In this document: positions 1 to 11,265 of the stretch, piece after piece | Layout: each line of letters begins with the position of its first letter | Numbering within the stretch: position 1 is the stretch's first letter | DNA from: Tenodera sinensis | Lineage: Eukaryota > Arthropoda > Insecta > Mantodea > Mantidae | Assembly: GCA_030765045.1 (NCBI GenBank) | Contig: CM060964.1 | Location: 321,287,513 to 321,351,512 of the forward strand | Direction of reading: 5' to 3' | Length of the DNA stretch: 64,000 bases | Position numbers and translations under genes: made by a program | The notes under the pieces: generated by a model | Seen by the model: only the letters and a program-made list of their open reading frames with translations | Databases searched by the model: none | What the model was told of the DNA's origin: nothing

Positions 1-693
1 GTTGATTCTCCGTGTATCGATGTTCTGTTGGTGATATCAAACGATGGTCTAATGGCGTCTTTTTCCTGTGCGATGGGATGGCGTCAGTTGGTGTTTATTG
101 TAATTTCAATTTTCGTAATTTTGCATTCCATTCTAAATTCGCGTTCCACGTTGGGTAAGCCATTTTGGTGCTGTTTTTATAATGATTGTTACATATAGCA
201 GCAGGAATAATGTTCTTAGTGAAAGATGAAATACTTTGATAGCAGACGCGACTCTTATCTACAGGGTTGTGGTAACAGAATGGAATGCATAAATCAATGT
301 TCCTTTATCACAACATATTTATTCGTTATTTTACACTCTCAGCACCATATTAATTAATCAACAACTTTCACAATTAGGTAGAATCTACACTGGATAAAAG
401 TTTGGGTGAAAGTTACATGTTCACACGCTACCAAAAAAAACACGTCCTTTCATCTCGAGCACACAGACACTAATAAAAATAGTCCTTGGCGTCTCTCTGA
501 CGCAACACCACCATTCTTTTGTATTCATCCGCACAATAGTTTTTATTGGTTGAACACAAAGTGACAAGAAAACATTGGCTATCTTGAGTATTAAAAATAA
601 GTCCCTGATACACCCAAACAAGAACTAGAAATTTATACACTCTTAAAAAAACATTTATATGAACGATTTTCTATTGGTCAATATTCTGTCTCA
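1..693 (-). mobile_element. 5' end of a Gypsy-like LTR retrotransposon, cut by the window edge
   Basis: Read on the minus strand, this stretch aligns along its length with the 5' LTR and leader of the element at 20107. The LTR starts at 693 (TGAGACAG) and ends near 165. It is followed by the primer-binding region (160-144) and about 140 bp of leader ending in the same text seen near 20757-20830. Gag would lie to the left of the window. The copy is clearly older than the 20107 copy, with many substitutions and indels (529 bp LTR against 565). No pol or gag sequence of this copy is visible. Confidence 0.85.
165..693 (-). repeat. 5' LTR of the truncated Gypsy-like copy
   Basis: The minus-strand sequence begins TGAGACAGAATATTGACCAA at 693 and follows the LTR at 20107-20671 through to a degraded U5 end near 165. 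The last bases differ from the CCGCCACA end of the complete copy. The apparent short ORF on the minus strand at 421-621 lies wholly inside the LTR and is not treated as a gene. Confidence 0.8.
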
Positions 694-1309
694 CATCTAT
701 GACATATTGTTCACTGGACCTTAATTTTGGAATGTGCCTCATAAATACCAAAAACTCTAAATGCCTGCAAATCTATAATTGCTAGGGACATGCAAAAGGT
801 GTGTTTATAATTTGGTCAAAAGCAGTGTTATTTTTTTCCCAAAAGCAGTGTTATTTCTTTCCAAAATTGGTGTTGTTTGTAATGTAATTTTACTGACTGT
901 CAAATTAAAGAATGAAATGAATACCAGTAAAGCCAATAGATATTACGACACTCTCAAATGAGACTCTCAAGAATGGCCTGAATGCAGTGTGTGGCATTTG
1001 CACTGTCCAAAAAACGTAAAAATTCTGAACAGTACAACAAATACACATATCCCCATTTCATTGGTGGTTTCAGCACAGAAAACGTCAATGTCTTTCCCCT
1101 TCAATTTTCCTTTCACATCTTGTAGCTGTGAATTTGCCAGGTCCTCTGCATATTTTTCTCAAAGATCTTGGGCATGTGGAAAATCGAAAGAGAATTAGCA
1201 ATGGAACATGTTAGAGTTTAGGGACAGGGAGTTAAATTTTCCAGGATATGGATATAGTTTTTGAACTTAGGTTTTCCACGTTGAAAATCGTATAACATTT
1301 AAGTGGTGG
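694..1309. other. No recognised feature
   Basis: AT-rich sequence flanking the LTR. Only short ORFs without recognisable domains are present, and no splice-bounded exon was seen. Confidence 0.5.
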
Positions 1310-1480
1310 AATCAGGACTGAAAAACTCAATACCACATCTGGGATTTGAACCCTGGATCTTCCGCTTATGGAGCAGATGCCCTAACCAATAAGCTACCAT
1401 GGCCAACTTGCCAGTATGACATTAAATTTCCCAACCAATTCATACTTTCCCAGTAGACCACAGGGGTATCTCACATCGCA
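1310..1480 (-). repeat. tRNA-derived SINE, family A (copy 1, old)
   Basis: The minus strand carries a tRNA-like promoter. A degraded A box resembling TAGCTTATTGGTTAGGGC is followed by a B box resembling GGTTCAAATCCCAGATG. The flanking text (GAACTGGTT... and CCAGTATGACATTAAATT on plus) matches the better-preserved copy at 18571-18907. It is divergent and lacks the ATTT-type tail. Confidence 0.65.
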
Positions 1481-1692
1481 GATTTATATAGTATATGTAC
1501 ATAGTGGAAGTGAAATAATCCACCAGACTAACAAAAAGTTCCAATAAGTTTTTTTAATTAAATGCACTGTTAATTAGATAATCGCCTTTGAAGGTGAGAG
1601 TGTATGGCAACGTAGTGCAATCTGTTGATTGGGTACCCAGCTTCTATTGGCAGATCAATGAACTATTCTAATGCTCAATAAAATCATTTAAG

Positions 1693-1792
1693 TAATTATT
1701 TATTTATGCCAACAAACTCACTGTTGGTCTGTGGTTCAAATCCCAGTTGTGGTATTGCATTTGTAAGTTCCAGTTCTACCTCCCATTTAAGT
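1693..1792 (+). repeat. SINE family A, internally deleted copy
   Basis: The family A end TTATTTATGCCAACAAACTC is joined directly to the B-box half of the tRNA-like region (GTGGTTCAAATCCCAG) and then to the terminal AAGTTCCAGTTCTACCTC. The A-box half is missing. The junction sits at about 1722. Confidence 0.6.
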
Positions 1793-2317
1793 AATGTTAG
1801 GCATGCATTGAATTCAGATATTTTGTCATGGTGTATCAGACACCAGAAAATTATGTGAAAAAGTAAGGTTATGGCTGATTGTCCTGTATGAAAACATTAC
1901 CTCAAATCTTACATTTCTGCATAATTACAAATATTTTATTTAGTATGTTTAAAGGTTCGAATATCTGGCCTGTTCTATTTGAAGGGCTTATGCCATGGTG
2001 AGATAATGGCCTCACTTGGAATTGGATTCTTCTTTTAAATACCGTGCAAAATTGTTTGCTAACTTCCGACAGTAATTGCAGTGTTACATCCATTAAGAAA
2101 TCACAAATATGATAGAAACGTTAAAAAAGAAACTTTAAATATGCTCTAATCAGTCATAAATGCATAAATTCACTTGAAATGAAACAAATACACACTAAGC
2201 CCATGTCTACTTACTGCTCATGTACACTGAGGAAAAGCGAGTTGCCTTATTCACTTTATTTACTGAATGGTATGGACCTAACAGGATATTCATGTTCACA
2301 ATAAATAGCAAGGTAGT
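1793..2317. other. No recognised feature
   Basis: AT-rich, no homology recognised, no exon-like segment. Confidence 0.45.
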
Positions 2318-2517
2318 TTCTAAAGTAAGAACAAATTAGAAACTAAAAACTTCACTTATCTTAGTAATGTTGTAGGTTATTTTTTCAACCACTGACTCGA
2401 GTTTCAAGTTGTCTCCAACTCATTCTCAAAACTATAAGCTAGTTAGTTGAAAAAATAACCTACAACATTACTAAGATAAGTGAAGTTTTTAGTTTCTAAT
2501 TTGTTCTTACTTTAGAA
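2318..2517. mobile_element. Foldback MITE-like element
   Basis: Two nearly perfect 72-bp arms (2318-2389 and 2446-2517) are inverted copies around a 56-bp loop. The arms start TTCTAAAGTAAGAACAAATT and contain ACTTCACTTATCTTAG, a string shared with the small inverted-repeat element at 52970-53067. No ORF is present. High arm identity suggests a recent insertion or strong constraint on the hairpin. The superfamily cannot be assigned because no clear target duplication is visible. Confidence 0.75.
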
Positions 2518-4059
2518 TCTTGTTGCTTCACTGTTAATAGCTTCAATTTCCTTAATTAATTTAAGTAAGGTAGTTTGTTTCTAACACTTACGCATGTGGT
2601 AAACACATGCAGCTTTCATATCATCGGTAAGACGTATGTATGAAGCATTCACGCTGAGGCTGACAGCCAATTGCTTGAGGTTAGGTTATACCTACATTGG
2701 ATATTTACGTTCCCATTGTGCATTGAACATTTCAAAGGTTATGTCACTCTTGCATGAAACACCTCTTGTGTTAGTAATACCATTATACCGTATTGAATTT
2801 AAGAATGAGATACTAGTAATTGCTTAACTTTTAGGAAACCATAATTTATAATGTAAATTTATGCTCCACTGCAACATGTTTAAACAAAATATATGTGCAA
2901 TTGTTTACACGTTTGGCTTGGTAAGTGTGCAATTCTCTTTAATTTTTTATATACCCTATTTAAGGTGAGGCTAATGTGCTTTATGCAAGACGTACCTACA
3001 TCTAAAAAAAGGAATTCATAATACAGGATGTACAAAGTTTTTAGAAGCACTTTTGCTTCCAACAATTAGTCCAATAGGTTTTAACAAGAATCTTACGAGT
3101 GCCAAAGAACTCGAGTTAGTGAAATTTACAACACAAAATTTCTTAAAAGATTTGTGCTCTTGAGTATGTGTGAAAGATATCAAAATATTTCAAGAAATGT
3201 AGGTAAATAAATCTGACTCTGGTGTTCGCACCACAGTCGTGGATTAACCATTATTTATGTGGTAGCTTTAGAAACAAGAAATGACCATATTTTTAATAAC
3301 TAACATTAATTAGCAGTAGCAAGTATGCAATAACATTGGGATTAATTTAAAATAAGAGTTTAGAGCAAGTATTCATTACCTGTAGTCAGGCTTCACATCT
3401 TTTGCAGCTTTGACAAAAAAAACAATTGCATGGGATTAAGTAAACATTATGTGTAATCTACACTGATATGCAAAAAAAGTAAACACAGTTGATGCAATGT
3501 TGCTACTTCTACCAGAATTAAAATGGCAAAAAATTGTGGGTTTTTTATATCTAATTTACACAAAAACCGTTGAATCTATTGAAATATGCCAAAGGAAAAA
3601 GTTGTTGTTTATTAAATTTTCTATAAATATAGCCATAAATCAAGTACCTTCAATAAATAATAATTCAGCTTGCTGATGATAAATTTTTTTGATAAAAATA
3701 TTTTTTCCAGAAAACTATAAACTTTTCAGCATTTTGGTATCAATCTTTCTTGTTATTCACAACATGAGAAATTCGGCCTTAAAGTTTGGCAGATTATTTC
3801 ACTTCCATTCTGTATATATATTTCACAGTTTAACTCCATGAGAATTCTTATCGACAGAGATTGAAAACATGGAACCTCTAGTATAATAATGTAATCCTAT
3901 AAATAATGAACAATATACTTACTATATACAATATTGCTAACCATTTGCAGTTATACTGTGTTTTTATGATGTAAACATAATTGTAACACTGCAGTATATA
4001 CAGTGAAGGCATGTGTAACAAAGTAACGAAAGTAACAAAAAATAACATGACACACACAC
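2518..4059. other. No gene recognised
   Basis: About 1.5 kb of AT-rich sequence between the foldback element and a LINE fragment. It contains only short unsupported ORFs. It would be intronic or upstream sequence if the methyltransferase-like exon at 6379 belongs to a gene extending left. Confidence 0.45.
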
Positions 4060-4790
4060 ATGTTGTTGTTAGCTAATGCTGGATTTCTGACAATGAAGTC
4101 ATTAATCCTCTTGTTCTCCAATATTTTTCACTAATGGATGGGGCGCTAGAAGTGGCCAGGCATATATGAAGGTGGTCTTGGTCCGTTTCCTCTTGCAGAT
4201 CACATAGAGGACAGAGTGGTGAAGAATATATCCAAATTCGTTTAAATGTTTTGCCAGACAATCATGTCCTGTAATCAATGAATGTTTGGTGTCCCCATCT
4301 TTTATTTTTTTACTTTTCATAGTAATATTTTGCAATAATTTTTTTGAATTCAGGGTTGACTAATCTTTTAGCTGCATAAAGTGGTAGATTAACTATAGAT
4401 TTCTGTACAACGCTGGTACCCTTTTCTGCAAGAAAATCAGCTTTCTCATTACCACTCAGTCCACAGTGAGCTGTTACCAATTGGAAGGCTAGGTATTTTT
4501 GAAGTGCTGTTAGATCAGTAAAGATTTTCCAATATTCTATAATTGTTTGGTTTTTTGGTGACAACTTGGAAGTAATTGCTATAATTGCTGCCCTGGAATC
4601 TGAGAGAATAACTGCTCGATGAAAATGTGAAATTCTATACAAAAGATTTTGTAGGGCCATTTGAATTGCTTCAATTTCTCCATCAAAGTTTGTAGTTCCA
4701 TAACTTAAAGATTTGTAGAGAGGTGAACACATGACTCCATCTCCTGCTCCATCTCAGTTTGATAACAGTGATCCATCAGTAGGGCTAGGA
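4060..4790 (-). pseudogene. I-like LINE 3' fragment: RNase H and C-terminal CCHC, broken
   Basis: Minus-strand translation gives RNase H text (GEIEAIQMAL, LSDSRAAIIA, TAHCGLSGNEKADFLAEKG) followed by the C-terminal cysteine/histidine motif (LCPLCDLQEETDQDHLHIC). This is the same protein as in the 44.9-48.4 kb copy. The RNase H residues D, H and D are visible; the first D lies in a broken frame near 4775. At least one frameshift separates 4310 from 4335. The element's 3' end with its CAA-type tail (TTGTTGTTAG on plus) is at about 4062. It faces the plus-strand fragment at 4856 of the same subfamily. Confidence 0.85.
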
Positions 4791-4855
4791 AGTTCATGCA
4801 TTTGCATGTTTTTTCATAGGCATTAAAAATGTATGCTTTTACATTATGTGCATAA

Positions 4856-5981
4856 ATTTAATGACTGTTAATACAACAAAATCAAACTACTAAATCTTTT
4901 CACTAAGAAAAAAACCACTGAAAATAAAACTAAATTTTGAGGGTCAACAATTACCAGAAACAAAGGAAGCAAAGTAACTAGGAGTTACATTTGATACCAA
5001 ACTTACTTGGACCAAACAAATAGAAAATATGATACAAAGAGCAGAGAGGTGCCTTTCACTATTAAAACGTCTAACAGGAATGAAGTGGGGATGTTCCAGA
5101 GCAACTCTTAACACAACATACAATGTGTATATAAAGCCATTATTTACTTACTGCAGCGAAGTTCTAGTAACAGCAAACACAAAAAAATTCAAATGTTTCA
5201 AAACCAAAGTCTGAGATTAATTACAGGTGCTATCAAAACCACACCAATAGCAGCTATGGAAATACTAACCAACTAATACCCCATTGAATATGAAATAGAA
5301 AAAGCGGCTCTTATTCAACACGAAAAGTTGATCAGACTCCCATTCAATACATGGCACAAGAGAAATTTTACACATACACTAAAGACTCAGGAGAGCTTTC
5401 TTTCCAAAATTCAAGACATCAGGAAGAATGTACACCTTCGTAATTCAAAGGAAAACTTCATATCTAAAGTCAATCCGACACATACATTAGACATCACATA
5501 TTATTTACACCTGACAGAAGAAATTAAGAAAAGTGATACTCCAACTAGTGTTCTAAAATTATTGCATTAGAGACAATCCATACTAGATTTCCAGAACATG
5601 AGTGGCTCCATATTTATACTGATGGATCATTGATGTCATACCAAGATGGAGCAGGTGCTGGAGTCACATGTCACCTCTTTTCCTATTACAAATCTTTAAG
5701 TTATGGAACTACTAACTTTGATGGAGAAATTGAAGCAATTCGAATGGCCCTACAAAATCTTTTGTACAGAATTTCACATTTTCAGCAAGCAGTTATTCTC
5801 TCAGATTCCAGGGCAGCAATTATAGCAATTACTTCCAAGTTGTCACCAGAAAACCAAACAATTATAGAATGTTGGAAAATCCTTACCCATCTAACAGCAC
5901 TTCAAAAACACCTAGTCTTCCAATGGATACCAGCTCACTGTGAACTGAGATGTAATGAGAAAGCTGATTTTCTTGCAAAAT
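4856..5981 (+). pseudogene. I-like LINE fragment: RT C-terminal part plus RNase H
   Basis: Nearly identical to 46876-48001 of the longer copy. The reading runs from the RT thumb region (AKYLGVTFDTK-like, degraded) through MKWGCSRATLNTTYNVYIKP to RNase H (YTDGSL, GEIEAIRMAL, LSDSRAAIIA, PAHCELRCNEKADFLA). Frameshifts occur near 5200 and 5560, and there are in-frame stops. The fragment begins abruptly at about 4856 and stops inside RNase H at about 5981, so both ends are truncated. The 74 bp between this and the minus-strand fragment match neither. Confidence 0.85.
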
Positions 5982-5984
5982 ATT

Positions 5985-6240
5985 GTCAAATATACAAAAT
6001 TTAGCGGATCAGTTTGTGTGGTTGTCTGTTGATGAAACCCCTGATTCTGAACGCCGTTCTATTGCTAATATAATCGTGGGTGCCTTAATGAACAAAAGAC
6101 TACAGCTTATCTCCTTAATATGTGCAAATTGTCGGCCACTGACAATGTAACTGTGACACAGTTTGTGATGGACTCTTTGAAATTACAATGCCCATGTGGA
6201 ATCGAATACAACTGGTTGCTTTTATTTGTTACCTTATATG
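5985..6240 (+). pseudogene. Transposase remnant, same family as 59480-60150 (CGGBP1-like, hAT-type)
   Basis: Broken-frame translation reads DQFVWLSVDETPDSERRSI then NIIVGALMN and, after a shift, VTQFVMDSLKLQCPCGIEYN with LLFVT. The SVDET/DSERRSIAN...VG layout and LLFVTDA-type strand match the remnant at 59.5-60.1 kb and, by family knowledge, insect transposases related to CGGBP1-like hAT proteins. The first catalytic-type Asp (VDE) is visible. It is only about 80 codons and is fused directly to the LINE fragment ending at 5981. Confidence 0.5.
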
Positions 6241-6378
6241 GTTATCAGTTTTATCCACCATAAGAAATCAACAGATTTATAGGTTTCATCAATAATAGAA
6301 ACTATATACATATACAATGTAATTTTATAATGGATTTCTCTTCACTGAAAAGGCATAACAGATTAATTGCTTTTCCAG

Positions 6379-6532
6379 GTGGCATGAACATGGAACAAGG
6401 CAACCAGTAGCACATTATGTAGAAGAATGGCTGAATCTTGGAGCAATGTACATCGGTGGCTGTTGCCAAAATTATGCATCAGATATTGCCCAGATAAGCG
6501 ACAGAATTAAAAGCGTCTATGGAAAGAAATAA
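6379..6532 (+). CDS. Homocysteine S-methyltransferase-like protein, last exon
   Basis: A plus-strand terminal exon. It follows a good 3' splice site (TTAATTGCTTTTCCAG ending at 6378) and runs to TAA at 6530-6532. It starts in phase with one base left over, then encodes 50 residues including HYVEEWLNLGAMYIGGCCQN and YASDIAQI. The GGCC pair following a WL.LG segment is the C-terminal zinc-binding cysteine motif of the S-methyltransferase (Pfam S-methyl_trans) barrel, which transfers a methyl group from S-methylmethionine or betaine-type donors to homocysteine. The first cysteine ligand and the active barrel would be in upstream exons that I cannot find in 1-6378, so they are either left of the window or lost. 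An intact reading frame among decayed transposons argues for a functional cellular gene. A pseudogene fragment remains possible. Confidence 0.72.
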
Positions 6533-7183
6533 AAGTGTTGGGAGCAGTGACACAAATGAAAGACTGCTGAAGTTATTAAGAATCATAAAAATATTTTTAT
6601 AATTTTTTATTATATAATCTATTTTCTTATAATGTTTTAACCAACATTTGTAAACAAAATTTGCAAAATATATTTATTGTATAGTTTTAACTAATATCTG
6701 CCATAAAGAATTACATTTTCAAAGTATTTGTTTTTAATGATAATGTTATGAGTCCTTTAATAATGTTAAAATTTAGATTTTAAAGTTTGATCTCAAGCTA
6801 TTTTAAAGGAAGAATGACAGCACTATATATAGTTGTGTTGTTTACTAACAATGCTATTGAACAAACCTTTAGTGGCAGTTGTCGGTCACCCAGGGATGTA
6901 TTTCGGAGAAAATTTAATCATTAATTATTTATTCCTTCATTCATGCACTCATTTCGCTATTTAGCACGTAATGCCACCTGACATAACAGTTGCCCTGTGT
7001 TTAGTTCAATAAAATAATCATACTGCAGTAACTTAAAAACTAAATCGGTTTTTCAGTTGCGTTCCAGTCGTGTGTTAAGGACGAACCGAAAATTACTGTG
7101 ACTGTTGTTTGGTAGTGTTAAATTAGTGTGCGTGTGTTTTTATATTTTAACTACCTACGCTGTTGTTATAGTGTTCACTGAAC
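6533..7183 (+). other. Probable 3' UTR and flank of the methyltransferase-like gene
   Basis: AT-rich sequence after the stop codon. An AATAAA overlaps the stop region (6528-6533) and another lies at 7008-7013; the second is the better placed polyadenylation signal. Nothing else was recognised before the hAT remnant begins. Confidence 0.35.
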
Positions 7184-8328
7184 ATGAGTAAGAAACAGAA
7201 GTACAGTCAGAACTACAAAGCTGAATGGGGATAAGTATAGTGCCCGGTTAACATCTTCTAAACAGCGGCTACTTTCGCATTTTGCAAAGTATGTGATTAT
7301 ACTATAAATGTGGCATCAAGTGGTAAAACTGCTTTGGAGAGGCACGTAATGACAGACAAACATAATTATACAGTCTGCTAAATGGCTAGTTGGGCAAAAA
7401 ACTCTATCATTTGCACATTAGTATCCTGATTTAACTGCCAAAGTAAAAGAAGCAGAAGTTCGTCTTGTTGCTTTTCTAGCAGAGCAGAGTATAATATTTC
7501 TTATAATGTTATGGAACATCTACCCTCTTTAGTTAAATCAATATGCCCTAATTCTAAAATTGAAAAAAGGATAACCTGTTCTCGAACAGCTATTCTAAAT
7601 AACGTTTTGGGTCTTGAAAGTAGATAAATGTTATATGCAATGCTGAGAAAAAATAAGTGCTCTATAATTGTGGATGAATCTACAGACGTCAGTTCATGCA
7701 AATATTTGTGTTTGGTTGTTCGGTTTGGTTCTGGTATTGGTAGGGTTTTGGATTCCTTTTTCGATTTGATATCTGTAAGTAACGTTAATGCAATTAACTT
7801 ATATCAAAGTGCGGTAAACTCTTTTACTTCTAAAAACATTCGGATTAGCCGCAGATGGAGCTAGTGTTATAATGGGTAAAACACATTCTTTGTCTATTCT
7901 TTTAAAGAATGATATACCAGACTTGTTTATAATGAAATGTGTTTGCCATTCATTCAATTTGTGCTCATCCTATGCTTGCAATAAACTTCCACGAGAACCA
8001 GAAGATCTTATTTGAGATGTCTCAATTATTTTCATGCCAGTGCAAAGCGTACAGAAGCTCTGAAAGATTTTCAAACGTTTGTCAACACTAAGTCACACAA
8101 ATTATTACAGCCAAGCCAAATACGATGGTTATCTCTCAAGTTAGTTGTGTATTGTGTATTAGAGCAGTATGATACCCTTTATTCTTTGCTTCACCTATGC
8201 TTCTTCTGAAGAGAAACTACAAGCAACTGAAGTAATTCTGAACAAGCTAAACTCACCCTACAACAAGCCATACCTGGGGTTCCTTCAGTTTGTTTTACGT
8301 ATTTTCAATGGTCAAAACAAGCAAATCT
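7184..8328 (+). pseudogene. hAT transposase remnant (ZBED/BED-finger type)
   Basis: A transposase-like reading begins MSKKQKYSQNYKAEWG at 7184, then stops. A BED-type finger follows in another frame (KVCDYTINVASSGKTALERH and TDKH). The RNase H-like core starts IVDESTDVSSCKYLCLVVRF at about 7664, giving the first catalytic Asp, and continues in a shifted frame with ADGASVIMGKTHS near 7850. IMKCVCHSFNLCSSYAC follows, then SQIRWLSLK and ASSEEKLQATEVILNKL. The order finger, DEST, ADGAS, CH.F, RWLSL is that of animal hAT transposases of the ZBED/SCAND3-like group. There are multiple stops and frameshifts. The C-terminal dimerisation region is cut off by the SINE at 8329. Confidence 0.8.
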
Positions 8329-8432
8329 TGCCTCTGGCCCGGAGGGCCCGGGTTCGATCCCCGGTATCAGCATGGGATTTTATCACCTCTGGGAGGTCTG
8401 ACACGGAATGCACTCAGCCTCGTTAGGTCTAG
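8329..8432 (+). repeat. tRNA-derived SINE, family B (copy 1)
   Basis: CTCTGGCCCGGAGGGCCCGG leads into a B box (GGTTCGATCCCC), followed by the family body with CTGGGAGGTCTGACACGGAA and TGCACTCAGCCTCGTTAGGT. It matches the minus-strand copy at 17795-18110. The 5' half of the tRNA head and everything downstream of the body are missing. The (ATT)n block begins right after it. Confidence 0.75.
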
Positions 8433-8842
<410 letters not shown>

Positions 8843-8844
8843 AT

Positions 8845-9722
8845 TATTTAAGATATATATACAGCAAGCTTTATCCAATTGGAAGAAGAAATATAAAAAT
8901 ATGGGAATACCTATTAATAATTCCACAATTTATACACTGTTGTTTGCTGATGATCAATTGGTTATAGCTCAAGATTATGATGACATAGAATATATAACTA
9001 GAAAACTTATGGAAGAATACACTAAATGGGGTTTAAAAATAAATTTGGAGAAAACACTATATATGTCTTGTGGGGATGAAAGGAAAGATTTTGGAAGATG
9101 GAATGGGACGTATCAAAGGACGAGAAGAATGTGAATATTTGGGGGTTAAAATAAATTCAAACTGCAGTCAGGAAAATGACATAAAAAATAGAATCCAGAA
9201 AGGTAAAAAAACAATAGCTATGTAGAACGGAATTTTGTGGGATAAGGCATTAACAGTGGATACAAAATTACAAATCTACAAATCTATAATAAGAAGCACT
9301 ATAACTTATGGAGCGGAAACATGGCACCTAAACACAAACCTGAAATTAAAATTGCTTTCTACTGAAATGGATTGTTTTAGAAGATCCACTAGGCATTCTA
9401 AAAATTAGAAATACAACTATTAGACAAAAAATGAATGTTAATGATACATTATTAGATTTTGTAAAATACAAACAATTGGAATAGTATGGTCATACACGTA
9501 GAATGATGGAAACAAGACTGCCGAGACAAGTTTTGGAATGGATTCCACCAGGGAGAGGAAAGAGGGGAAGACCGCGGAAAACCTGGATAGATGATATAAG
9601 GAGTAGTATGAAGGAGAAGAATTTAGAAGAGCGGGATTGGGAAATAAGAGAAGAATGGAGGAAGAAGATACGTACTTAAACACTTTGGATGCAGGAAGAT
9701 GTGATCTCACATTGTAAACCTG
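8845..9722 (+). pseudogene. LINE reverse transcriptase fragment (RT palm to C-terminus)
   Basis: The frame at 8901 encodes NNSTIYTLLFADDQLVIAQD, whose FADD is the RT catalytic box, then KLMEEYTKWGLKINLEKT. After frameshifts come EYLGVKINSN, a YGAETWHLN-type thumb segment, and a C-terminal basic stretch that reads GRGKRGRPRKTWIDDI-like in a shifted frame. Order and motifs are those of endonuclease-type non-LTR elements common in insects. The clade cannot be fixed without an alignment. The 5' part (endonuclease, fingers) is absent. The 3' end grades into TAAATAAATAATAAT, the source of the next microsatellite. Confidence 0.8.
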
Positions 9723-9729
9723 TTGATAG

Positions 9730-9951
<222 letters not shown>

Positions 9952-10168
9952 GTTGTTCAACGACGCTGTCAATTGCCACGATCACATCAGCGTTGCCGGT
10001 GTACCGGAATTTCGTCCCACAGGGGTTCTTTTACATGCCAGTAAATCTACTGACATGGAGCTGTCGTTTTAAGCACACTTAAAGACCATCGGTCTGGGCC
10101 GGATTTGAATCCACGACCTTGGGATCAGTAAGCCAGCGTCTAACCAACTGAGCTACCCAGACCGACAG
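9952..10168 (-). repeat. tRNA-derived SINE, family C (copy 1)
   Basis: The minus strand reads GGTCGGTCTGGGTAGCTCAG with TTGGTTAGACGCTGGC (A box), then GGATTCAAATCCGGCC (B box). The body contains TTTAAGTGTGCTTAAAACGA and GTAGATTTACTGGCATGTAA, and the tail runs into (ATT)n. The same family occurs on plus at 61619. The head is tRNA-like but the cloverleaf is imperfect, and it is embedded in a SINE body, so it is not called a tRNA gene. Confidence 0.85.
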
Positions 10169-11265
10169 TCGTGGTGGTAGTTGTGGTGGCGGTGGTATTG
10201 GTGGTGGTGGTAGTGGTGGCAGTGGCGGTGGTGGTGGTGGTTGTGGTGGTGGTGATAGTATTGGTGATGGTGGTACTACTATTGGTGGTGGTGGTAGTTG
10301 TGGTGGCGGTAGTATTGGTGTGGTGGTGGTAGTGGTGGCAGTGGCGGTGGTTGTGGTGGTGGTGATAGTATTGGTGATGATGGTGGTACTATTAGTGGTG
10401 GTGGCGGTGGAGGTGGTGGTGGTTGTGGTGATAGTATTGGTGATGGTGGTGGGGGTGGGGGTGGTTGCGGTGGTGGTGGTGGGGGTGGTTGCGGTGGTGG
10501 TGGGCGCGGTGGAGGTGGTGGTGGTTGTGGTAGTATTGGTGATGGTGGTACTATTGGTGGTGGTGGTAGTTGTGGTGGCGGTAGTATTGGTGTGGTGGTG
10601 GTAGTGGTGGCAGTGGCGGTGGTTGTGGTGGTGGTGATAGTATTGGTGATGGTGGTGGTACTATTAGTGGTGGTGGCGGTGGAGGTGGTGGTGGTTGTGG
10701 TGATAGTATTGGTGATGGTGGTGGTGGGGGTGGTTGCGGTGGTGGTGGTGGGGGCGGTGGAGGTGGTGGTGGTGGTTGTGGTAGTATTGGTGATGGTGGT
10801 ACTATTGGTGGTGGCGGTGGTGATGGCGGTGGCAGTGGCGGTGGTGGTGGTGATAGTATTGGTGATGGTGGTGGTACTATTGGTGGTGGCGGTGGAGGTG
10901 GTTGTGGTGGAGGTGGTGGTGGTGATGGTGATGGTGGTGGTGATGGTGGCGGTGGTGATGGTGGTGGTGGTGATGGTGGTGGAGGTGGCGGTTTTGGTGG
11001 TGATGGTGGTGGTGTGGTGGTGGTGGTGGTGGAGGTGGTGGTGGTGGTGATTGTGGTGATGGTGGTGGTGGCGGTGATGGCGGTGGTGGCGGTGACGGTG
11101 GTGATGGTTGTGGTGGTGGTGGTGGTTGTGGTGGAGACGGTGGTGATGGTTGTGGTGGTGGTGGTGGTTGTGGTGGTGGTGGTGATGGTTGTGGTGGTGG
11201 TGATGGTTGTGGTGGTGATGGTTGTGGTGGTGGTGGCGGTGGCGGTGGCAGCGGCGTGTTTGTTG
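10169..11265. repeat. GGT-rich hierarchical satellite
   Basis: About 1.1 kb built from GGT, GGC, GTT and GAT triplets. A longer unit of about 272 bp repeats inside it: the string AGTTGTGGTGGCGGTAGTAT occurs at 10296 and again at 10568. The unit length is not a multiple of three and single-base slips move the triplet phase, so no frame stays open as a plausible glycine-rich protein. It begins immediately at the head of SINE C. Confidence 0.92.
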
